Shown here piece after piece: positions 1-8,132 of a stretch of 43,562 nt of DNA (positions within the stretch are counted from its first letter, which is position 1; each line of letters starts with the position of its first letter). This stretch comes from an uncultured Collinsella sp. (GTDB lineage: Bacteria; Actinomycetota; Coriobacteriia; Coriobacteriales; Coriobacteriaceae). The translations under genes and the position numbers were made by a program. The DNA lies in the NCBI GenBank assembly GCA_902482035.1, contig CABSYW010000022.1, positions 1 through 43,562 of the forward strand, written 5' to 3'. The notes below the pieces were generated by a model, which saw nothing but the letters and a program-made list of their open reading frames with translations, was not told the origin of the DNA and did no database searches.

Positions 1-59
1 CACGAGCGGGGGCTCCTATCTTTTTAGTGCCCTCGGATTGGGTCATAGTGTCTGTCGGT

Positions 60-140
60 GCCAAAACATCGGCGTTGCCTTGGCTGTCAATGTGGCACTT
101 GGGGACGTTCCTTTTGTGCCGGCACCTGGGGACACTCCTT
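60..140 (+). repeat. dispersed intergenic phrase repeat (family C)
   Basis: The 1-284 stretch has no convincing gene. Bases 60-87 match 3308-3335 at 25 of 28 positions, and 94-140 (GGCACTTGGGGACGTTCC, then GGCACCTGGGGACACTCCTT) recur around 37112-37186 and 16344-16363. The phrases are composed of short GGGGAC-centred words rather than codons. Function unknown; see the findings on hairpin families. Confidence 0.6.
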
Positions 141-190
141 ATGTCAAGAGATCGGTGCAAGAGGGATAGGTTGCCTTGCGCCAATCAAAA

Positions 191-257
191 AGTTGCGGTG
201 AGATAGTTCTTGAATTGGCCTTTTTGATGGCTAAACAGGAACTATCTCACCGCAACT
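191..257 (-). terminator. family A hairpin, terminator of the coiled-coil gene
   Basis: Perfect 19-bp inverted repeat: 191-209 (AGTTGCGGTGAGATAGTTC) pairs with 239-257. Read on the minus strand the stem ends in TTTTT (the A run at 187-190 and base 191 on plus), directly downstream of the gene stop at 285. It therefore looks like an intrinsic terminator. A homologous element lies at 9591-9659 and a diverged one at 6318-6384. Confidence 0.75.
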
Positions 258-284
258 GCGTTGGGGTGTTTTTTGGTAACTGGC

Positions 285-2048
285 TTACTTGCTTGCGAAC
301 AGCCAGATCAGGACGATCACGAGGACTACGGCGACAATGCAGACGATGGCGCCGGTGAATTTGATGCGTGAGTCGCGGGTACGCTCGCGCACCGCGTCCT
401 CGGTGGCCTCGAGCTGGGCGACTTCTCGCTCGGTCTCGGCGTGTTCGGCTTTGTCTCGGGCCAAGGATCCTGCAAGCGACTCAGTGATCTCTGGGTGGTC
501 GTGCACCTCGGTCGCCTGTTCGATAATCGACTGCGCATGCGCGGCATCTGCTTGGGCGTTGGCTATGCTCTGCTCTTGGTCGCGGCGTGCCTTGTCCTCG
601 GCGGCGATCTTCTCGCGCAGTTCGCGCTGGCGCGTCGCGGCGGCGGTTTTTGCGGTCTGCAGCTCGTCGCGCGCGGCATCGGCCTCTGCCGTCACGGCCT
701 GATGGGCTCGCTTGGCGTCGGTGATGGGGGCTTGTGCCTGCTCGACGGCCTGCTCGGCTGCGGCAAGCGAGTGCTCAAGGTCGGCGGTGATGCGCGGGAC
801 ATCTTCTTCGGCTTTACGCAGGGCATCCGCCGTGTCGGAGATCTGCATCGAGAGCTCGCTGGTGCGCACCGTATAGTTGGCGGGATTTGCCGAGGGATTG
901 CGTTGCAGCTCGGCATACTCATGACGCAGCGTCTCGAGCTGGGCGCGCGTGGCGTCGACGGTTTGTTGTGCGGCCGCAATGCCGGCGTCTCGCTCGGCCT
1001 TCACCTTGTCGCGGATGCGCTTGGAATCCTCAAGGCGTCGAACGAGGCGGTTGCCGGTCTCGCGAGAGCTCGCCTCGCGGGCCTCCACGGCGTCGAGCGC
1101 GGCCTTCAGGCGGAGCTCAGTCGCGTCATCCTCTGTCTTCATTTGTTCGAGCTGACCATTGAGCTCTGTCGCTTTGGCGCCGTGGGCATCACGGTCAATC
1201 TCGGCTGCCGCAGTGGTCTTTTGCGCTGTGGCGATCGCCTGACGCTGGTCGGCGACGATCTGCTCGTAGCGGCCTGCGATATCCTGGCGCGTCTCGAGTT
1301 CCTCGGCCTGATTGGCAATGCGCTGCTCAAGTTCGGCCAGGTGGGTGCGGGCATCGGCAAGTGCCTTTTTCGCGGCATTCATCTCGCGCATGGCCGAGGC
1401 ACCCTGGGCGATAAAGGTGCCCACGGCGTTCGCAGTGTTCGAGACAGCGGTCCCCAGATCGCGGCTCGCGGCGGGGGATTGCGGGGCGGTCGGGCGAGCG
1501 GTGTCGGCAGCGTCCGCATCGGCAGCCTGCGGCGCGGCGATATTGCCGGTACCGCCCTCGACCACAGAAAAGCCTGCTGCGTGCGGATCGACCGCATCGG
1601 CGCCGATCGTGGGGTGCTCGAGCTGCAGAAACGATGGCATGGTGCTGCCCTGGTCGGCAACCGGAGTCTCGCCGGGCACAAAGGTCGAGGCCGCCTCGGC
1701 GGCCTCCTCTTCCTCGGCATCGATATCGGCATCGGCGACGGCGTCTTTCATCGCTTTGACAGCATCCATCATGGAGTCCATGACGGCATCGAGCTCTTCT
1801 TCCGAAGACACCTCGATGGGGTCCGCTGCTTGCGGGGCGTCGTCCTGTACGGGGGCGTCGTCCTGAGCGGGCGCATCGTCGTTTTGCTCATCGGCGTTTT
1901 CTGTTTCGGGGGTTTCCGCCGTAGCGCTTTCGTCCAAGATGGGGCCGTCGACGTCGGTACCATCGCAGGTCACAGCGTCAGTATCTGTGGTGACGTCTGC
2001 GGGATCATCAATATGCTCTTGAGTCTGGGGGTCCAGCTCGTCTGTCAT
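285..2048 (-). CDS. tail-anchored acidic coiled-coil membrane protein, function unknown
   Basis: I do not recognise the family. The 587-residue product has three zones: an acidic, low-complexity N-terminus (residues ~1-220) with a DDAPAQ/DDAPVQ repeat and a run of E/A; a long Ala/Glu/Arg-rich coiled coil (~225-560); and one hydrophobic helix (TGAIVCIVAVVLVIVLIWLF) followed by only three residues. There is no N-terminal signal peptide, so the bulk should be cytoplasmic, anchored by its C-terminal tail. The start is set at ATG 2048 because GAGGAG lies 9 bases upstream; ATG 2054 (MPMTDEL) has only 3 bases of spacing, and an in-frame ATG at 2159 has no Shine-Dalgarno. The gene stands alone, with a hairpin terminator just downstream. 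A scaffold or envelope-stress role is conceivable but nothing in the sequence fixes it. Confidence 0.8.
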   Translation of the reverse strand: MTDELDPQTQEHIDDPADVTTDTDAVTCDGTDVDGPILDESATAETPETENADEQNDDAPAQDDAPVQDDAPQAADPIEVSSEEELDAVMDSMMDAVKAMKDAVADADIDAEEEEAAEAASTFVPGETPVADQGSTMPSFLQLEHPTIGADAVDPHAAGFSVVEGGTGNIAAPQAADADAADTARPTAPQSPAASRDLGTAVSNTANAVGTFIAQGASAMREMNAAKKALADARTHLAELEQRIANQAEELETRQDIAGRYEQIVADQRQAIATAQKTTAAAEIDRDAHGAKATELNGQLEQMKTEDDATELRLKAALDAVEAREASSRETGNRLVRRLEDSKRIRDKVKAERDAGIAAAQQTVDATRAQLETLRHEYAELQRNPSANPANYTVRTSELSMQISDTADALRKAEEDVPRITADLEHSLAAAEQAVEQAQAPITDAKRAHQAVTAEADAARDELQTAKTAAATRQRELREKIAAEDKARRDQEQSIANAQADAAHAQSIIEQATEVHDHPEITESLAGSLARDKAEHAETEREVAQLEATEDAVRERTRDSRIKFTGAIVCIVAVVLVIVLIWLFASK

Positions 2049-2341
2049 AGGCATGTGCTCCTCATCGTTGTTTGTCACCCTATGATAAAGTCTCGCGCCG
2101 ACTTCCCGCGCGCCGCAGCAAAGTTTCAAAACGTGTTCGATGGCTCGTTTGGCTGACAAAAATTCGGCCTCTTTTCCAGTTCGTGCTTGACATTCCCTTC
2201 GCCGAATGACGTTGTGCCGTTCGCCTGCTGCGGTCTTTATTTTTCACTTGAACCCGCTAAAGTTGCATTTCAGCTTTTGGCGCGTGAAGTTGGATGCGCG
2301 CAGTCGGCGGGTGGGCCCGTCGCGATTTGAAAGGACTTTGT

Positions 2342-3142
2342 ATGGGACTTTTCACTGGTAAGACCGTGATCGTCACCGGCGGCGGCAAGGCCACGCTCAA
2401 GGACGGCTCCGCTGGTTCCATCGGCTACGGCATCGATATCGCATTTGCCAAGGAGGGCGCGAACCTCGTCATCACCGGCCGCAACGTTGCCAAGCTCGAG
2501 GCTGCCAAGGAATCCCTCGAGGCCGAGTACGGCGTCAAGGTTCTGCCTGTTCAGGCCGATGTCTCGGCTGGTCAGGACAACGAGGCCGTCGTCCAGAACG
2601 TCATCGACAAGGCCATTGAGGAGTTCGGCCGCATCGACGCCGTCGTTAACAATGCTCAGGCTAGCGCCTCGGGTGTGACCATCGCCGATCACACCATGGA
2701 TCAGTTTAACCTGGCCATTTACTCCGGTCTGTATGCTACCTATCTGTACATGCAGAAGGCCTATCCGCACCTGAAGGAGACCAAGGGCTCCGTGGTCAAC
2801 TTCGCTTCGGGCGCCGGCCTGTTTGGCAACTATGGCCAGTGCAGCTATGCTGCCGCCAAGGAGGGCATCCGCGGCCTGACTCGCGTTGCCGCCAACGAGT
2901 GGGGCAAGGACGGCATCAACGTCAATATCGTTTGCCCGCTTGCTTGGACCGCTGCGCTCGAGAACTTCCAGGATGCTTATCCCGAGGCGTTCAAGGCCAA
3001 CGTCCACATGCCGCCGGCGGGTCACTACGGCGACGTCGAGAAGGAAATCGGCCGCGTGGTCGTTCAGCTCTGCGGCCCCGACTTTAAGTACATGAACGGC
3101 GAGACCGTCACCCTCGAGGGTGGCATGGGCCAGCGGCCTTAG
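2342..3142 (+). CDS. short-chain dehydrogenase, candidate bile-acid 12alpha-hydroxysteroid dehydrogenase
   Basis: Classical SDR oxidoreductase of 266 residues. The start is ATG 2342 (MGLFTGK) behind AAAGGA; an upstream in-frame ATG at 2294 lacks a ribosome site. Visible are the glycine-rich cofactor loop (TGGGK...GSIGYG, 12-30), R47 in ITGRN, which favours NADP(H), the NNAQ motif (103-106), catalytic S156 and Y169-x3-K173. From memory, the stretches NNAQASASGV, IYSGLYATYLYM, NFASGAGLFGN and MNGETVTLEGGMGQRP closely resemble 12alpha-HSDHs of bile-acid-metabolising clostridia, which interconvert 12alpha-hydroxy and 12-oxo bile acids. An extra ~7 residues (ATLKDGSAG region) sit inside the cofactor loop relative to what I recall. 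The gene is monocistronic, with hairpins downstream. Class assignment is secure; substrate is inference. Confidence 0.8.
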   Translation: MGLFTGKTVIVTGGGKATLKDGSAGSIGYGIDIAFAKEGANLVITGRNVAKLEAAKESLEAEYGVKVLPVQADVSAGQDNEAVVQNVIDKAIEEFGRIDAVVNNAQASASGVTIADHTMDQFNLAIYSGLYATYLYMQKAYPHLKETKGSVVNFASGAGLFGNYGQCSYAAAKEGIRGLTRVAANEWGKDGINVNIVCPLAWTAALENFQDAYPEAFKANVHMPPAGHYGDVEKEIGRVVVQLCGPDFKYMNGETVTLEGGMGQRP

Positions 3143-3157
3143 GGGTTACGTCTCAGG

Positions 3158-3184
3158 TTCCGCCGTTCTAACGAACGGCGGACC
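3158..3184 (+). repeat. short hairpin after the SDR gene
   Basis: TCCGCCGTTC and GAACGGCGGA form a 10-bp stem with a TAAC loop, beginning about 16 bases after the SDR stop. There is no T-run, so it is more likely an mRNA 3' stabiliser or part of the hairpin cluster than the terminator itself. Confidence 0.5.
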
Positions 3185-3196
3185 AGTCGACGCTGC

Positions 3197-3295
3197 GCGG
3201 TCACCAGGGCGACAACTTGTCATTCAAAGAGGGCGGCATGACCAGAAGGTCTATGCCGCCCTCTTTTCATGCCAATTTGTTCGCCCTGGTGACCG
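3197..3295 (+). terminator. nested hairpin terminator (inner stem inside outer inverted repeat)
   Basis: Inner stem AAAGAGGGCGGCAT (3226-3239) pairs with ATGCCGCCCTCTTT (3253-3266), followed by a T; this is a good intrinsic terminator for the SDR gene. It lies inside an outer inverted repeat: GCGGTCACCAGGGCGACAA (3197-3215) against 3277-3295, with one extra base on the right arm. The rest of the 3143-3467 gap holds the short hairpin at 3158, a copy of the 60-87 phrase at 3308-3335, and a TAGTCGTT/AACGACTA stem (3342-3349/3365-3372). Confidence 0.7.
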
Positions 3296-3467
3296 CTCGC
3301 TGACGTTGCCAGAGCATCGGCGTTACCTTGGCTGTTGGATGTAGTCGTTGGGGGGACGTTCTTAAACGACTATGACCCCTTTACATCAGTTTCTGTCGAG
3401 TCGGTGCGGTTTGCTGGTTGCTCGTATAATGGTCTGCGTATGAATCGCAACCAAGGAGTTCCAGTTT

Positions 3468-4607
<1,140 letters not shown>

Positions 4608-4617
4608 GGGCGACAGG

Positions 4618-4665
4618 CACGCTTGCAGAGCGTGGGCAACGGCAAAGGTTGAGCGGCAGCCGCTC
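4618..4665 (+). repeat. two small hairpins downstream of tgt
   Basis: CACGCT-TGCAG-AGCGTG (4618-4634) and GAGCGGC-A-GCCGCTC (4651-4665) are perfect short stems in the tgt 3' region. Neither has a T-run; they may protect the message end. Confidence 0.45.
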
Positions 4666-4756
4666 GTCACATTCGCTGACGCCGGCTGCGCGACCGCTGA
4701 CCGATGCCTTGCAAGCGCTTGATGCAACGTGGGTACCATACCGAATAGTTGATGTT

Positions 4757-4805
4757 CGGGCGGGTGTTTGGCGCATGGCGTCGACCCCGCCCGCTTTTCT
4801 TTTTC
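4757..4805 (+). terminator. intrinsic terminator lying directly before the LOG gene start
   Basis: CGGGCGGG (4757-4764) pairs with CCCGCCCG (4786-4793), followed by CTTTTCTTTTTC. The terminator ends only a few bases before the AGGAG ribosome site of the gene at 4821. It either ends tgt transcripts 150 bases after the stop or lies in the LOG leader as an attenuator. No clear promoter is visible between it and the start codon. Confidence 0.7.
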
Positions 4806-4820
4806 TCGATAGGAGTACCC

Positions 4821-5579
4821 ATGATTAAGAATGAGAACGTCGAGGGCGAGCCGGCCTACGACGAGACGTACCGACGCGGTCCTGTGGTCATGCGCGGTCC
4901 CATGATTCCCAAGGACAACACCTACGCCAACCTGCTGGCGCCCGAGGAGTCGACCGACTGGTTGCATGCCGATCCGTGGCGCGTACTGCGCATTCAGGCT
5001 GAGTTTGTCGACGGCTTTGGCGCGCTTGCCGAGCTCGGGCCCGCGGTGACCATCTTCGGTAGCGCCCGCACGCCCAAGACCGATCCGCTCTACAAAGCGG
5101 CGCGTACCGTCGGGCGCAAGATCGCGCAACGTGGCGTGGCGGTCATCACCGGTGGCGGCCCCGGCATCATGGAAGCGGCCAACAGGGGAGCGGCGAGTGT
5201 CAATGGCAAGTCAGTTGGCCTGGGCATTGAATTGCCGCACGAGCAGGGGCTCAACAAATACGTAAACCTCGGTATGGACTTCCGCTACTTCTTTGTGCGC
5301 AAAACCATGTTCGTTAAGTACAGCTCGGGCGCCATCGTGTTTCCCGGCGGCTTTGGCACGCTCGACGAGATGTTCGAGGTGCTCACGCTGGTGCAGACGC
5401 ACAAGGTCAAACGCATGCCGCTCGTGCTGGTGGGCAGCGAGTACTGGCAGGGCCTGTTCGACTGGCTCAACGGCTCGGTGATGAGCGCCGGTATGATCAG
5501 CCCGCTCGATCCGGATCTGGTACACATTACCGATGACCTCAACGAGTCCGTCGACATTGCGCTCAGCGGGTTGATGTAG
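4821..5579 (+). CDS. LOG family (Rossmann-fold nucleotide-binding) protein
   Basis: Member of the LOG/TIGR00730 family, whose characterised members are cytokinin-riboside 5'-monophosphate phosphoribohydrolases or nucleotide 5'-monophosphate nucleosidases; the bacterial substrate is usually unknown. The 252-residue product carries GGGPGIMEAANRG (111-123) and the hallmark PGGFGTLDE (175-183), which bind the phosphoribosyl group. An N-terminal extension of ~70 residues precedes the Rossmann core (AVTIFGSARTPK, 75-86). The start is ATG 4821 behind AGGAG, rather than an upstream ATG at 4749 that lies within the terminator. It may be read from its own promoter, since a terminator sits just upstream. 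Confidence 0.88.
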   Translation: MIKNENVEGEPAYDETYRRGPVVMRGPMIPKDNTYANLLAPEESTDWLHADPWRVLRIQAEFVDGFGALAELGPAVTIFGSARTPKTDPLYKAARTVGRKIAQRGVAVITGGGPGIMEAANRGAASVNGKSVGLGIELPHEQGLNKYVNLGMDFRYFFVRKTMFVKYSSGAIVFPGGFGTLDEMFEVLTLVQTHKVKRMPLVLVGSEYWQGLFDWLNGSVMSAGMISPLDPDLVHITDDLNESVDIALSGLM

Positions 5580-5656
5580 AGCAATCGTGCCCACCGCGAC
5601 ATGAATATGTATGGCAATCTGATGCTATCTAACGTCAGTTTGCCGTTTATATTGGG

Positions 5657-5662
5657 TATACT
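5657..5662 (+). promoter_or_regulatory. -10 element of the toxin-antitoxin promoter
   Basis: TATACT stands 31 bases before the antitoxin start; no strong -35 is visible 17 bases upstream (GTCAGT). Such operons are typically autorepressed, but I see no clear operator. Confidence 0.4.
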
Positions 5663-5693
5663 GATGCAAAAGACGAGAGCGAGGAGGTCGCAA

Positions 5694-5993
5694 ATGTCTA
5701 CAGCAACAGTTAAGCCTACGACGGTTCGCATCGAAGAGGGGCTCAAGGAGCAGGCGACTGAGTTCTTGGATTCGGTCGGCCTCAGCCTCAATTCCTATCT
5801 CAATCTTGCCGTTCGGCAGCTGGTAAATCAGCGAAAGATTCCTTTTGAGATTGTAGGAAGGGCGGAGGTGCCCAACGAGGCGACGAGGCGTGCCATGGTG
5901 ATCGCCGAGGCTCATGAGTTGGGGGTTTTGCCGGACGATAGCCCGTCATTCAACAACGCTGATGAGCTTATATCATTCCTCGATGAGGACTAG
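5694..5993 (+). CDS. RelB/DinJ-family antitoxin
   Basis: Antitoxin of a type II toxin-antitoxin module: it neutralises the downstream ribonuclease by protein contact and represses the operon. The 99-residue product has an N-terminal ribbon-helix-helix segment (TTVRIEEGLKEQATEFLDSVGLSLNSYLNLAVRQLV, roughly 9-44) and an acidic C-terminal tail (DDSPSFNNADELISFLDED) of the kind that wraps the toxin. ATG 5694 follows GAGGAGG at six bases; an in-frame upstream ATG at 5601 would add an unlikely N-terminus. The toxin gene begins two bases after the stop, so translation is probably coupled. Confidence 0.85.
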   Translation: MSTATVKPTTVRIEEGLKEQATEFLDSVGLSLNSYLNLAVRQLVNQRKIPFEIVGRAEVPNEATRRAMVIAEAHELGVLPDDSPSFNNADELISFLDED

Positions 5994-5995
5994 CG

Positions 5996-6304
5996 ATGTT
6001 TGAGATTAAAGTCGAGGCTCAGTTTAAGGCGGATTATAAACGGACGATGCGCATCCATCCGCAGCTAAAAACCGAGTTTAAGGCGGCGGTCGCAGAGCTT
6101 GCAGCTCACGGCTCGCTTCCCGCGGAATATGGCGCCCATGAGCTTTCAAACCCGGGCGGAAACTACAACGGCCACATCGATTTCCATCTATCCGATGGCT
6201 TGGTCGATGTGGTCGTTCTTTATCTTCCCCATAAGACTAACCCAGTGATTAGGCTGGTAAGAATGGGCGCTCATCAGGAGTTGTTTCAGGGTCCGCTGGG
6301 CTGA
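5996..6304 (+). CDS. YafQ-family mRNA interferase toxin
   Basis: RelE/ParE-superfamily toxin resembling YafQ, which cuts mRNA in the ribosome. The 102-residue length suits the family. Conserved YafQ-type residues can be placed: H48 (AHELSN), H60-x-D62-x-H64 in NGHIDFHLSD, D67, and the catalytic C-terminal H93 in RMGAHQELF. The gene starts two bases after the antitoxin stop. It is followed by a diverged family A hairpin and the convergent DegV gene. No sign of truncation, so the module looks active. Confidence 0.85.
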   Translation: MFEIKVEAQFKADYKRTMRIHPQLKTEFKAAVAELAAHGSLPAEYGAHELSNPGGNYNGHIDFHLSDGLVDVVVLYLPHKTNPVIRLVRMGAHQELFQGPLG

Positions 6305-6317
6305 TCGCTGATTTCTA

Positions 6318-6384
6318 AGTTGCGGTGGAATGGGGATTGATTGGCGGCTAATAAGCCAAAAACAGTCCCCATTTCACCATAACT
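6318..6384. repeat. family A hairpin, diverged copy
   Basis: AGTTGCGGTGGAATGGGGA (6318-6336) pairs with 6366-6384 with a GC/TA difference and one wobble; inner TTGGC/GCCAA (6341-6345/6355-6359) makes a second stem. It lies between convergent genes (toxin and DegV) and could terminate both. Confidence 0.6.
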
Positions 6385-6397
6385 GATGTGGGCGTCC

Positions 6398-7258
6398 CTA
6401 GCGAGTTGGCTGGTAGCGGGGGCAGTAGCTGATGGCGATGGCGTCGACGCCTACATGGGTGGCGATGGTGCAGCCGATGGGGCCGGTGCCGGCGTCTACG
6501 TAGTCCTGGCCTGCGAGTGCCTCGTCGACAAGCTCCTGCTCCTCGGCGGCACCGGTCGTGAGCACGCGCACGCTGGAGCCCGGATGCTCGGCCAAAAACG
6601 CGAGGCAGTCTGCCATGGTGTTGGCGACGATGCGCTTGGCGCCGCGGCCCTTCTTGATGGCCTTGATCTCGCCCGACTGCCACTCCGGCGAAACGGCCAG
6701 GCGAATATTGAGCATCTGCGTGAGCTGGCCGGCGAGCTTGGGCGCGCGGCCGTTCTTAACGAGGTTCTCGAGCGTGCGGGGAATCAGCAGCAGATGGGCG
6801 TCGGGCAGCGTCGCGCGGATCTGCGCCTCGGTCTCGTCCAGGCTGCGGCCATCTTCGCGCATGGCCCGCGCGTACTCCACCAGCAGGCCCTCGGCACCCG
6901 AGCCAGTGCGCGAATCGATGCAGCGCACGTCGAGCTCGTGGGTCTCGGCGACCAGGCATGCGTTGGAATAGCAGGCGGACCATTCGCTGCACAGCGAGAT
7001 AAAGATCGCGCTGTCGTGGCCGTCAGCACGCACGCGGTCAAAGAGTGCCTTGAACTCGCCGGCACTCGGCTGCGAGGTGTGCGGCAGTTGCTCGGAGCCG
7101 GCCATGCGCGCGACGTACTCCTGGGCGGTAATCTGTACCTGGTCGAGCAGGTCCTCGCCCTCGATAATCACATGCAGCGGAATCACGTAAATGCCGAGCT
7201 CTTGAGCGCTGGCGGGGGAGATGTCCGACGTGGAGTCGGTTATGATGGCAAAAGACAT
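6398..7258 (-). CDS. DegV family fatty-acid-binding protein
   Basis: DegV (FakB-like) proteins bind a long-chain fatty acid and present it to the FakA kinase for phosphorylation; some have other lipid roles. The 286-residue product has the N-terminal signature FAIITDSTSDISPA (3-16), the lipid-site HTSQPSAGEF stretch and the C-terminal GPIGCTIATHVGVDAIAISYCP. The start is ATG 7258 behind GAAAGGTG; a further upstream ATG at 7315 has no ribosome site. No fakA kinase gene is in the window. A paralog is encoded at 40717-41571. Confidence 0.9.
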   Translation of the reverse strand: MSFAIITDSTSDISPASAQELGIYVIPLHVIIEGEDLLDQVQITAQEYVARMAGSEQLPHTSQPSAGEFKALFDRVRADGHDSAIFISLCSEWSACYSNACLVAETHELDVRCIDSRTGSGAEGLLVEYARAMREDGRSLDETEAQIRATLPDAHLLLIPRTLENLVKNGRAPKLAGQLTQMLNIRLAVSPEWQSGEIKAIKKGRGAKRIVANTMADCLAFLAEHPGSSVRVLTTGAAEEQELVDEALAGQDYVDAGTGPIGCTIATHVGVDAIAISYCPRYQPTR

Positions 7259-7350
7259 AATTGCACCTTTCGTTGGGGCGCTTGCGCGCCGCCTTCTTAG
7301 AGCAAAGTGCGACAAGTATAGTGGAGTTGCTCTACATTGCTAGGTTCAAT

Positions 7351-7366
7351 TGTTGAATAGTCAACA
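7351..7366. promoter_or_regulatory. palindrome between divergent DegV and HAD genes
   Basis: TGTTGA-ATAG-TCAACA is a perfect 6-4-6 palindrome in the 150-base divergent intergenic region, within 50 bases of the HAD start. It has the spacing of a dimeric repressor site; the regulator is unknown. A TATACT (minus strand, 7316-7321) could be the DegV -10. Confidence 0.4.
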
Positions 7367-7414
7367 GTTTGAAGTGACGGTGTGGAAATCATCAACTGGG
7401 GAAGAGGGATGCCG

Positions 7415-8077
7415 ATGGCAGCGCTGGAGATATGCAAGCGGCCGGTTGTGCTGTTTGATTTTGACGGCACGGTGGCAGATACGGGTCGGGCGGTGATGAC
7501 CTCGACGCGCAAGACGCTTGCCGCGCGCGGGTTTTCGGAGGCGCAGATGGGTGACCTGCGCCGCATGATCGGGCCGCCCCTGTGGAAGAGCTTTCACGAC
7601 TTTTATGGCTTCTCCCGCGAGGAGTCGCTTGTGGTGGCTGACGAGTACCGTGCCTTTTTTGATGAGCTGGGACCGGAAGAGTACCCCGTGTTCGATGGGA
7701 TCCCCGAGCTGCTGGATGGGTTGGCCGCTCAGGGCAAGTGTATGGCCGTGGCGACGTCACGCATGGAGGCAAAGTGCATTGACATGGTGGGCGAGCTGGG
7801 GCTTTCGCAGTTTGAGGCGGTGGTTGGCATGAATCCACCGCAGGGGCGCGAGACCAAGGCCGATTCGGTTCGCGACGCGTTGGCGGCCTTGGGTGCGGCC
7901 GCGGACGATGCCGTGATGATCGGCGATCGCTTTAACGATGTGGAGGGCGCGCACGCAATGGGCGTACCGTGCATTGGTATCTATTCGGGCGCGGCGGCGC
8001 CGGGCGAGCACGAGGCGGCGGGTGCCGATGCAGTGGTGCACTCGGTGGCCGAGCTTGCTAAACTTTTCGCTATCTAA
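7415..8077 (+). CDS. HAD-superfamily phosphatase (Gph-like)
   Basis: Haloacid-dehalogenase hydrolase with a phosphoglycolate phosphatase-like layout: nucleophile motif DFDGTVAD near the N-terminus, a helical cap (residues ~15-85), motif II ATSR, and the acidic motif GDRFNDVEGA. About 220 residues, as expected for Gph/PGMB-type enzymes that hydrolyse small phosphoesters in the cytoplasm. The start is placed at ATG 7415, six bases after AGAGGG; ATG 7409 overlaps that site and 7382 has none. It stands 55 bases upstream of the dipeptidase gene on the same strand, so the two may be cotranscribed. The substrate cannot be read from the sequence. Confidence 0.85.
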   Translation: MAALEICKRPVVLFDFDGTVADTGRAVMTSTRKTLAARGFSEAQMGDLRRMIGPPLWKSFHDFYGFSREESLVVADEYRAFFDELGPEEYPVFDGIPELLDGLAAQGKCMAVATSRMEAKCIDMVGELGLSQFEAVVGMNPPQGRETKADSVRDALAALGAAADDAVMIGDRFNDVEGAHAMGVPCIGIYSGAAAPGEHEAAGADAVVHSVAELAKLFAI

Positions 8078-8132
8078 TAGACGTAATGTGAGGGGCGGGC
8101 GTACCCGTCGCTCATTGGTAAGGAGGTCGTCC

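Noticed and set aside
441..2156. 571-codon open frame on the plus strand opposite the coiled-coil gene
   Set aside because: No ribosome site, Gly/Arg/Cys-rich translation without domains; it is an antisense shadow in high-GC DNA.
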